Source: JAAYGD01 sp964428195 (lineage in GTDB: Bacteria > Bacillota_I > Bacilli_A > RF39 > UBA660). Taken from it: a DNA stretch of 12,292 bases. Positions 7,601 to 12,292 of this stretch are shown piece after piece (the stretch's first letter is position 1; every line of letters starts with the position of its first letter). Location of the stretch: contig CAYRXC010000026.1 in assembly GCA_964428195.1 (NCBI GenBank), positions 1 to 12,292 of the forward strand, in the 5' to 3' direction. The notes under the pieces were generated by a model. That model saw nothing but the letters and a program-made list of their open reading frames with translations. It searched no databases and had not been told where the DNA came from. A program made the position numbers and the translations under genes.

Positions 7601-8382
7601 TGTTTAATAGAATATATATAGAAATAACTAATATATGTAATTTAAATTGTTCTTTTTGTAAAGAAGATAATAGGCCTAAAGAATCTATGAAATTAGAACA
7701 ATTTGAAATAATACTAAATAAAATAAAAGGATATACTGATAATATTTATCTTCATATTAAAGGAGAACCTTTAATACATAAAGATATAGAAGAAATTATA
7801 AAACTATCTAACAACTATAATCTAAATGTAAATATAACTACTAATGGTAGACTTATTAAAGATAAATTAAATATATTAAATAACAATAAGATTAGACAGA
7901 TTAATATATCTTTACATAGCTATGATAATTTAAATGAAATAAAAGACTTTTTAAATGTAATAGAAAATATTAACACAAATATTTCACTAAGAGTATGGAA
8001 TGATAATATAGAGATAATTAAATTACTAGAAGAATATTATAATATTAAAATAAATATTACTAAAAGAAGCACAATTAAAGATAATATTTTTTTAGATATA
8101 GATAAAGAATTTATTTGGCCAGATATAAATTCAAAAGAAATAAATAAAAATGGAACTTGTTATGGATTAAGAAGACAGATTGGAATATTAGTTGACGGTA
8201 CAGTTGTACCATGTTGTTTAGATCAAGATGGAATTATCAACTTAGGAAATATATTTAATGAAGAATTAGAAGATATTTTAGATAAGGAAAGAACCCAAAA
8301 CATTATAAATGGGTTTAGAAATAATACTTTGATAGAATCTCTATGTAAAAGATGTCAATATATAGAAAGATTCAATAAATGA
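7600..8382 (+). CDS. Radical SAM/SPASM-type protein, short
   Basis: A 260-residue radical SAM enzyme. Residues 13-20 (CNLNCSFC) supply the three cysteines of the CxxxCxxC cluster that binds the 4Fe-4S/SAM, and KGEP at 54-57 is the usual SAM-contacting strand. The C-terminal part resembles a reduced SPASM/twitch domain. It has C187, a PCC pair (C205, C206), the NLGNIF stretch typical of that domain, and CKRC (C249, C252). That is five cysteines, enough for one auxiliary cluster but fewer than a full SPASM. The substrate is unknown and no small precursor peptide gene is seen next to it. ATG 7600 is chosen over TTG 7597 because AAAGGTGG is too close to the TTG. Confidence 0.85.
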   Translation: MFNRIYIEITNICNLNCSFCKEDNRPKESMKLEQFEIILNKIKGYTDNIYLHIKGEPLIHKDIEEIIKLSNNYNLNVNITTNGRLIKDKLNILNNNKIRQINISLHSYDNLNEIKDFLNVIENINTNISLRVWNDNIEIIKLLEEYYNIKINITKRSTIKDNIFLDIDKEFIWPDINSKEINKNGTCYGLRRQIGILVDGTVVPCCLDQDGIINLGNIFNEELEDILDKERTQNIINGFRNNTLIESLCKRCQYIERFNK

Positions 8383-8442
8383 GTGCATTTATGTATAATT
8401 TTCGCTTTGTTTACGTTAACTCTATTCGAAAATAATAAATGG

Positions 8443-8451
8443 TGATATACT
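8443..8451 (+). promoter_or_regulatory. Extended -10 promoter of the gene at 8491
   Basis: TGA-TATACT is identical to the element before the gene at 111. An imperfect inverted repeat ATTTTCG/CGAAAAT (8398-8404 and 8427-8433) lies just upstream and could be an operator or a weak terminator. No T-run follows it. Confidence 0.5.
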
Positions 8452-8490
8452 AAAGTAAATATTAAGTCGTATATTCTGTAGGAGGTAAGT

Positions 8491-9528
8491 ATGATTTTTA
8501 ATGAAAACGATATAGAAAAATTTAAAGACCAAATTAAACCGGAGTTGTATAATCATCCATTGTTCCAACAAGAATGGAAGAGAATCTATTCTTATATTTC
8601 TGAATTAAGTGGAAAGACAGTTTTTAATCTTGTAATTTCAAGCGAAGGAAGAGCTATTAGTATACAAGAACAATATGTTTCAAAAATTTTGAATGAAAAA
8701 GTAAAAGATAACAGTGCATTAACTAGAGGTATGCTTTATGTTGATAATGATGGTGCGCTTGTAGTAGAAAGGTCTTCTGGCACTTCAATGCAAGTGAAGG
8801 ATTATATAGACTGTCAATGTCAAGTTGGTGATGGTAGTGTGGATTATAATCTTAAAAAGGAAATGACTGATGAGTTAAGTAAGTATTCTTCAATGTTAAG
8901 TACATACTATTCTATAAGAACTTTTGATAAAGACGGTATAGAAATGCAAAACGGCTATTTTTCAGATATATATCCTCTTACTGGTTTTAGAGTTGGAGAT
9001 CCTCTTAATGAGCAAGTATTAAGTGAGTTACATAAACCTAGAAGTTGGTCTCATAATTTGGGACCAGAACTTCCGCTATTTGTATCAAATGCAAATTACA
9101 GTTATACATATAGATTTTATGAAAATTTGGGATTATCAACTACTGTTAATGTAAAAGGAGCATCAAAGTATTCATCATCTCCACTTCCTCCAAAAGAAGT
9201 ACGCACTTTTAAATCTGAAGTAAATGGCGAATATCCAGATATTTTATTTACTCCAAATGAAGGCTTTGCAGTTGCAATAGTAAATCCAGATCAAAACAGT
9301 TTTCAAAGAATGATTGGAGCCAATTCATACGAAGGTTTATCAATGGAGGAAATTTCAAAAAGAGTAGCGTTAAATTTTGAAAAAATGATTAGATCATCAA
9401 AAACCAAAGAATATTCACCATCAATCTATTCAGTTTTAGAAGAAAAAGTAAGATTAGCTAATGCTAAATATAAAAAAGATGAAGAACAATTGTTTGATAA
9501 TCCAGAACAAACTCACGTTATTAAATAA
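8491..9528 (+). CDS. Hypothetical soluble protein
   Basis: A 345-residue protein with no signal peptide or membrane segment and no family that I recognise. The N-terminus is helical and charged (IEKFKDQIKPELYNHPLF). A mixed alpha/beta middle follows (TVFNLVISSEGRAISIQEQY, YSYTYRFYENLGLSTTVNV), and the C-terminus is a charged helix (YSVLEEKVRLANAKYKKDEE). The start is supported by AGGAGGT at 8480-8486, 4 bases before ATG. It appears to be a single-gene unit with its own promoter and a strong intrinsic terminator at 9571-9600. A stop-overlapping palindrome (ACGTTAT/ATAACGT, 9515-9531) has no T-run. Confidence 0.7.
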   Translation: MIFNENDIEKFKDQIKPELYNHPLFQQEWKRIYSYISELSGKTVFNLVISSEGRAISIQEQYVSKILNEKVKDNSALTRGMLYVDNDGALVVERSSGTSMQVKDYIDCQCQVGDGSVDYNLKKEMTDELSKYSSMLSTYYSIRTFDKDGIEMQNGYFSDIYPLTGFRVGDPLNEQVLSELHKPRSWSHNLGPELPLFVSNANYSYTYRFYENLGLSTTVNVKGASKYSSSPLPPKEVRTFKSEVNGEYPDILFTPNEGFAVAIVNPDQNSFQRMIGANSYEGLSMEEISKRVALNFEKMIRSSKTKEYSPSIYSVLEEKVRLANAKYKKDEEQLFDNPEQTHVIK

Positions 9529-9570
9529 CGTTACCACACTACAATAACTATATATGGATATAATTATAAG

Positions 9571-9600
9571 AGAAGATAAATACCAATTTATCTTTTTTAT
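9571..9600 (+). terminator. Intrinsic terminator after the gene at 8491
   Basis: AAGATAAAT (9573-9581) pairs with ATTTATCTT (9586-9594) around an ACCA loop, followed by a T-run. It separates the 8491 gene from the promoter at 9612. Confidence 0.8.
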
Positions 9601-9611
9601 TTGGAATAGTA

Positions 9612-9639
9612 TTGACAATAAATCCACGTGTTATATACT
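9612..9639 (+). promoter_or_regulatory. Near-consensus promoter of the gene at 9662
   Basis: A perfect TTGACA at 9612-9617 and TATACT at 9634-9639 are separated by 16 bases. Transcription would start near 9646, a few bases before the AAGGTGG ribosome binding site at 9649-9655. Confidence 0.75.
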
Positions 9640-9661
9640 AAAATCAAGAAGGTGGTATGAT

Positions 9662-9940
9662 GTGGACAAGTTAGAAAAAAATCTATCTAAGATATTGGAC
9701 ATGCAACTTGCTATAGAAGATTATGAGTTAAATACTAAAATTGAACATGATGAGGTAAATCTTGCTTTTGATACTTTAAATAATTTTAGAAGAACAAGAA
9801 AAAGCATGAATAAGAGAGAAGAAATTATTGAGTCAGAGAAAGTATTAAACTCTTTAAATAACGCATTAGATGTTATTGGAAGAGATAAATTTATATTTTA
9901 TGATGATGGAGATATAAATTATAAATGGGACTTGTCATAA
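9662..9940 (+). CDS. Small charged hypothetical protein (92 residues)
   Basis: A small, mostly helical and strongly charged protein, beginning MDKLEKNLSKILDMQ, with a likely coiled-coil centre and an acidic, aromatic tail ending YKWDLS. The frame is open from an ATG at 9554, but that start lies upstream of a terminator hairpin and the promoter and has no ribosome binding site. GTG 9662 sits 6 bases after AAGGTGG, so it is chosen. An ATG at 9657 or 9660 would be in another frame. I do not recognise the family. It forms a one-gene unit just left of the accessory region, with the small RNA promoter following at 9985. Confidence 0.6.
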   Translation: MDKLEKNLSKILDMQLAIEDYELNTKIEHDEVNLAFDTLNNFRRTRKSMNKREEIIESEKVLNSLNNALDVIGRDKFIFYDDGDINYKWDLS

Positions 9941-9984
9941 AAATCAAAATTATAATATCTATTTTTATATTTACAAATACAGGA

Positions 9985-10013
9985 TTGACTTTTATTCAAA
10001 AATACTTTAATAT
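9985..10013 (+). promoter_or_regulatory. Promoter of the small RNA at 10020
   Basis: TTGACT (9985-9990) and TAATAT (10008-10013) are separated by 17 bases. The predicted start, about 7 bases on, falls at the base of the first RNA hairpin. No reading frame with a ribosome binding site follows before the terminator at 10083. Confidence 0.5.
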
Positions 10014-10073
10014 TATAGTAGTGCAAATGATATAAATATTTGCACTCACTCGAAAGAGTGTGTTCAACCAAAA

Positions 10074-10083
10074 CCCCCTGAAG
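10074..10083 (+). repeat. CCCCCTGAAG motif, copy 2
   Basis: Identical to the copies at 5468 and 12238. Here it is in the single-stranded linker of the small RNA, and its last G starts the terminator stem, as in copy 3. Confidence 0.7.
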
Positions 10084-10110
10084 TTCCCTCGAAAGAGGGA
10101 ACATTTTTTG
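10083..10110 (+). terminator. Terminator of the small RNA
   Basis: A perfect 8-bp GC-rich stem (10083-10090 with 10095-10102) is closed by a GAAA tetraloop and followed by a T-run. Confidence 0.85.
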
Positions 10111-10181
10111 TTTATAACACGTAATCCCAGTATTTATAAGGTTTTAAGCGATTACAATAAATTGATAAAAAGGCAAAAATG

Positions 10182-10198
10182 GATACAAATTTACATAC
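10182..10198 (+). repeat. 17-bp flanking repeat, left copy
   Basis: GATACAAATTTACATAC matches 12120-12136 at 16 of 17 positions in the same orientation. An inverted near-copy follows at 10205-10220. Similar short repeats serve as arm sites for tyrosine recombinases in Firmicutes elements. Confidence 0.65.
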
Positions 10199-10204
10199 GG
10201 TCTT

Positions 10205-10220
10205 GTATCTAATTTGTATC
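10205..10220 (-). repeat. 17-bp flanking repeat, inverted partner
   Basis: On the minus strand this reads GATACAAATTAGATAC, one base shorter than the 12120 copy. With 10182-10198 it forms an inverted pair separated by 6 bases. Confidence 0.6.
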
Positions 10221-10399
10221 TAAAAATTAAAAACTACTTGAAGAGAACAAAAAATATACATTTCCGTTTTTTTTTAATTCCACAATCTGTCTAAACCATA
10301 TAGAAGAGAACGAAATGTAGTTTATGCCTTATAAAATATAGATATGGCAAAAATCCAGGTATAATTTAGATACAATTTTAAAAATTTGTTGTTAAATTA

Positions 10400-10408
10400 T
10401 GCTATAAT
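10400..10408 (+). promoter_or_regulatory. Extended -10 promoter of the surface protein gene
   Basis: TG-C-TATAAT is an extended -10 with a perfect hexamer but no good -35. Transcription from about 10415 leaves the ATG at 10428 as the first usable start. Confidence 0.55.
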
Positions 10409-10427
10409 TGTATTGGTAGTGAATAAA

Positions 10428-11039
10428 ATGAAAAATTTTAATAAGTATAAAATATTAATTCTAATTATTATGTTAATATCTCCAGTAGCAGTTAATGCTC
10501 AAAGAGGTTGCTGTTCACATCATGGTGGGGTAGCTGGTTGCAGTGAAGATGGCAGACAAGTATGCAGAGATGGTACATTAAGTCCTTCATGTACGTGTAC
10601 ACCAACAGTAAGTTATATATATGGATGTACTGATTCATCTGCTAAAAATTATAATTCCAAAGCTAACAAAGATAATGGATCTTGTCAATATTACATTTAT
10701 GGTTGTACAGATTCTGAAGCAAAAAATTATAATGCTAAAGCAGAAAAAGACGATGGATCTTGTGAATATTATGTTTATGGTTGTATAGATAAAGATGCTA
10801 AAAATTATAATATAAATGCAGAAAAAGATGATGGTTCATGTGAATTCTATAAATATGGGTGCACGGATAGCGAAGCTGTTAATTATGATGAAAATGCAGA
10901 GAAAGATGATGATTCTTGTGAATATAAAAAAAATATAGAAGAAGATTCACATGATGATTCAAACGGGCTTTTATCAGTTCTTACAATTGGAGGAATAGGT
11001 GCAGGTATTTATTATTTTAAAATGAAAAAGAATAGGTGA
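10428..11039 (+). CDS. Secreted, membrane-anchored Cys-rich repeat protein
   Basis: A 203-residue surface protein. Residues 1-24 form a signal peptide (KNFNKYK, then a hydrophobic core, cleavage after VNA). Residues 25-57 form a compact Cys/His module, RGCCSHHGGVAGC ... CRDGT ... SCTC. Four repeats of exactly 26 residues start at Y65, Y91, Y117 and Y143, with consensus YGCTDSEAKNYNxxAxKDDGSC. That repeat type is known in extracellular proteins of other phyla, notably Bacteroidota. A linker rich in D, E and H leads to a C-terminal membrane segment (about 181-197) with a basic end. ATG 10428 is preferred to TTG 10386, which lies upstream of the promoter and would spoil the signal peptide. It is coupled to the next gene. 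Confidence 0.8.
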   Translation: MKNFNKYKILILIIMLISPVAVNAQRGCCSHHGGVAGCSEDGRQVCRDGTLSPSCTCTPTVSYIYGCTDSSAKNYNSKANKDNGSCQYYIYGCTDSEAKNYNAKAEKDDGSCEYYVYGCIDKDAKNYNINAEKDDGSCEFYKYGCTDSEAVNYDENAEKDDDSCEYKKNIEEDSHDDSNGLLSVLTIGGIGAGIYYFKMKKNR

Positions 11040-11047
11040 ATGTAGAA

Positions 11048-12109
11048 ATGAAGATAGGAAAGTTATTAGAAAATATAGCTAAAGGTAAATTGGAAAACGA
11101 TACTAAAATTAAAGTTGATAATGGTATAGAGATTGTATATAGATGTGACGATGAAAAAGCAAAACATTATTTTGAAGATGAAACAGGGAAAGAAATTGAT
11201 ATTATGAACTTTTTTCTTTGTGATTTTGAACCGGTTATAGAAAGAGTAAATAAAGATATATGGGATGAGGTTTATAAGTCATTAAATAATGATGATAATT
11301 CAAATATTCAGAAAACAATTGGAACAATAAATGAAGGTAGTGGGAAATTTCCTAGATTTACAGAATCGATGATGAAAGCATATTTTGCTGGCAATGCAGA
11401 CTTGGCACGTGCAGAAAATGGAACTAGTTTTGAATTTGTATTAAAAAATAACAATCAAGGAAAGTATAAATTTCATGAAGATGGTACACTAGAATATATT
11501 TCTTTTTATGATGAAGCACTAAAAGATTATATTTTTGATAAAAATCATAGTATTGGTTTTTATTACACAGCAGAAGGGTATTATGATGCGGCTTTGGCTA
11601 TTATAGAAGATTATCAAAAAAGATTTGAAAAAGTATATGATTTAGGCAATTTAGATAAAAGCACAGTAAGCTATGGATATCATCAAGATTCCATTATTAG
11701 AACATTGTTATCATTTTCTTGTGAATGCTATTTAAAATCACTTTTATTGAATCAAGGTAAAAGTTTAAATGATTTAAAAAGTTTAAGTCATGGACTTGTA
11801 GATTTATATCATGCACTAGATAGTGATACTTTTGCAGATGTCTTTTCAGATATGGAAAGACATGGGTACAACATTAATAAATATAAAAGCTCAAATATTC
11901 CTTATGATAATCCTGATTTAACAGAAAAATTTATGATTGAATTAGGTATTGTAGACGATGCTTTTGTAGATTCAAGATATTGTGCTGAAAAAGATAAAAA
12001 TACAAATTATGAATTCTTATATAGATTTGCTAAATCATTAAAAAATGTATCTGATGAAAGAATAAAAGCTATTTCACCATTTAATGATGGAAAACACATA
12101 AAAAAGTAA
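11048..12109 (+). CDS. HEPN-like domain protein with a phage-type N-terminus
   Basis: A 353-residue cytoplasmic protein. The first 60 residues (MKIGKLLENIAKGKL ... KIKVDNGIEI) resemble a short domain common in phage and mobile-element proteins. A middle region of unknown type follows. Residues about 205-275 look HEPN-like: IIRTLLSFSCECYLKSLLLN with ECYLK at 226-230, then LSHGLVDLYHALD. This is the typical helix pair of HEPN proteins in toxin and defence systems. I do not see the R-x4-6-H ribonuclease motif, so activity is uncertain. ATG 11048 is preferred to GTG 11036 because AGGTGA (11034-11039) sits 8 bases before it, overlapping the previous stop and coupling the two genes. Confidence 0.7.
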   Translation: MKIGKLLENIAKGKLENDTKIKVDNGIEIVYRCDDEKAKHYFEDETGKEIDIMNFFLCDFEPVIERVNKDIWDEVYKSLNNDDNSNIQKTIGTINEGSGKFPRFTESMMKAYFAGNADLARAENGTSFEFVLKNNNQGKYKFHEDGTLEYISFYDEALKDYIFDKNHSIGFYYTAEGYYDAALAIIEDYQKRFEKVYDLGNLDKSTVSYGYHQDSIIRTLLSFSCECYLKSLLLNQGKSLNDLKSLSHGLVDLYHALDSDTFADVFSDMERHGYNINKYKSSNIPYDNPDLTEKFMIELGIVDDAFVDSRYCAEKDKNTNYEFLYRFAKSLKNVSDERIKAISPFNDGKHIKK

Positions 12110-12119
12110 TTTTATTTTA

Positions 12120-12136
12120 GATACAAATTTAGATAC
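12120..12136 (+). repeat. 17-bp flanking repeat, right copy
   Basis: GATACAAATTTAGATAC lies 10 bases after the stop of the HEPN-like gene and is the direct copy of 10182-10198. The gene pair thus sits between two near-identical sites about 1.9 kb apart. Confidence 0.65.
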
Positions 12137-12181
12137 TCAAATAAATTTATTGAAAAAAATTACGATTATTAAGCAAAGTAA

Positions 12182-12218
12182 TGCAATTAAATGGCAAGAT
12201 TTTGCTTTTTTATTGCAA
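12182..12218 (+). terminator. Weak terminator of the surface/HEPN operon
   Basis: GCAA-GATT-TTGC (12194-12205) is followed by six T, inside a wider TGCAAT/ATTGCA pair. The inner stem is only 4 bp, so read-through to the stronger hairpin at 12247 is likely. Confidence 0.4.
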
Positions 12219-12237
12219 AAAATTACAATTTTCTGGG

Positions 12238-12247
12238 CCCCCTGAAG
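12238..12247 (+). repeat. CCCCCTGAAG motif, copy 3
   Basis: It sits directly before a terminator stem, as copy 2 does. An alternative fold TGGGC/GCCCA (12234-12238 and 12251-12255) would place it in a loop. Confidence 0.7.
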
Positions 12248-12275
12248 AGAGCCCAAAAGGCTCTCACTTTTTATT
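12247..12275 (+). terminator. Terminator at the right edge
   Basis: GAGAGCC (12247-12253) pairs with GGCTCTC (12259-12265) around CAAAA, followed by AC and a T-rich run. It probably ends the operon transcript and could release a 3'-UTR small RNA carrying CCCCCUGAAG. The last 17 bases of the window show no feature. Confidence 0.75.
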
Positions 12276-12292
12276 TATATTAAAGGTCTGGC

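Larger units (their letters stand above)
10020..10110 (+). ncRNA. Candidate small RNA with a C-rich seed
   Basis: About 91 nt with its own promoter and terminator and no reading frame. Hairpin one is AGTGCAAAT/ATTTGCACT (10020-10046, 9 bp). Hairpin two is CACTC-GAAA-GAGTG (10047-10060). A mostly unpaired linker (10061-10082) contains ACCAAAACCCCCUGAA. The terminator stem GTTCCCTC-GAAA-GAGGGAAC (10083-10102) is followed by ATTTTTT. Two GNRA tetraloops, a C-rich unpaired stretch and a terminal poly-U are typical of Firmicutes trans-acting RNAs whose C-rich seeds bind ribosome binding sites. It belongs to no Rfam family that I can name. Confidence 0.6.
10111..10399. other. Gene-free repeat-rich stretch before the accessory gene pair
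   Basis: No supported gene is seen. It contains an inverted repeat GTAATC/GATTAC (10121-10126 and 10150-10155) around CCAGTATTTATAAGG, which looks like a recombination core. It also holds a pair of inverted GATACAAATT...ATAC sites (10182-10220), a shorter related site GATACAATTTT (10369-10379), a GGCAAAAAT direct repeat (10172 and 10346), and a GAAGAGAAC direct repeat (10240 and 10303). A TATAAT at 10360 may be a second promoter. The layout resembles the att/arm-site region of an integrative element, but no integrase is present in the window. Confidence 0.45.

Noticed and set aside
9919..10104. A 61-codon open frame on the minus strand
   Set aside because: It runs through the small RNA hairpins and terminator and the tail of the neighbouring gene, with no ribosome binding site and no protein-like features.
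10386..10427. Upstream TTG start for the surface protein
   Set aside because: It precedes the TGCTATAAT promoter and adds a hydrophobic stretch before the basic start of a good signal peptide. ATG 10428 fits better.
5468..12247. CCCCCTGAAG as mobile-element ends or cassette boundaries
   Set aside because: The copy at 5468 lies beside the house-keeping gene recG and not at an accessory boundary. The link to terminator hairpins is more consistent than any link to insertion borders.
1..12292. CRISPR array, tRNA, rRNA or insertion sequence
   Set aside because: No regularly spaced repeat array, no cloverleaf or rRNA-like sequence and no transposase frame were seen on either strand.

Overview
The window is about 12.3 kb of very AT-rich DNA. 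AGGAGG-type ribosome binding sites, extended -10 promoters (TGATATACT and similar) and the gene content (recG, murI, tmk, a slipin) point to a low-GC Firmicutes-type genome, probably an uncultured Bacilli/RF39-like lineage; the lineage is an inference. Several genes end in TGA and their tryptophans are TGG, so the standard bacterial code applies, not the Mycoplasma code. Most genes are on the plus strand.

Positions 1-3772 hold the tail of one gene with its terminator, then a tightly overlapping cluster: a membrane-anchored propeller-like protein, a small flavodoxin-like protein and glutamate racemase (murI). A duplicated-domain hypothetical follows and overlaps thymidylate kinase (tmk) by one base. 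Positions 3762-5426 hold a slipin-type SPFH membrane protein convergent with a minus-strand hypothetical; the two share a bidirectional terminator.

Positions 5427-5623 are a non-coding divergent region. The recG promoter points right. A strong minus-strand promoter points left and drives a structured RNA of about 100 nt that ends in a terminator just before the minus-strand gene. recG (5624-7600) is followed with a one-base overlap by a short radical SAM/SPASM protein, then two unrecognised proteins. The second of these is really a 92-residue protein starting at GTG 9662, behind a near-consensus promoter and downstream of its neighbour's terminator.

Positions 9941-12292 look like an accessory insertion. 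They begin with a candidate small RNA of about 91 nt (promoter, two hairpins, C-rich linker, GAAA-loop terminator) and about 320 nt with no gene but with several repeats. Next come two translationally coupled genes: a secreted, membrane-anchored Cys-rich protein with four 26-residue GCTD...DDGSC repeats, and a cytoplasmic protein with a HEPN-like segment. Near-identical 17-bp repeats flank the gene pair, one of them with an inverted partner, resembling tyrosine-recombinase arm sites. No integrase is in view.

The most interesting signal is the 10-mer CCCCCTGAAG, which is rare for this base composition and occurs three times in intergenic RNA-like structures. In two copies it lies unpaired just before an intrinsic terminator. 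In the third, the minus-strand RNA presents the exact complement (CTTCAGGGGG) in its terminator loop. The ribosome binding region of the gene at 2403 also matches the complement with one mismatch and one G-U pair. This suggests a small-RNA family with a C-rich seed and a complementary partner RNA. It is an inference that needs transcript data.
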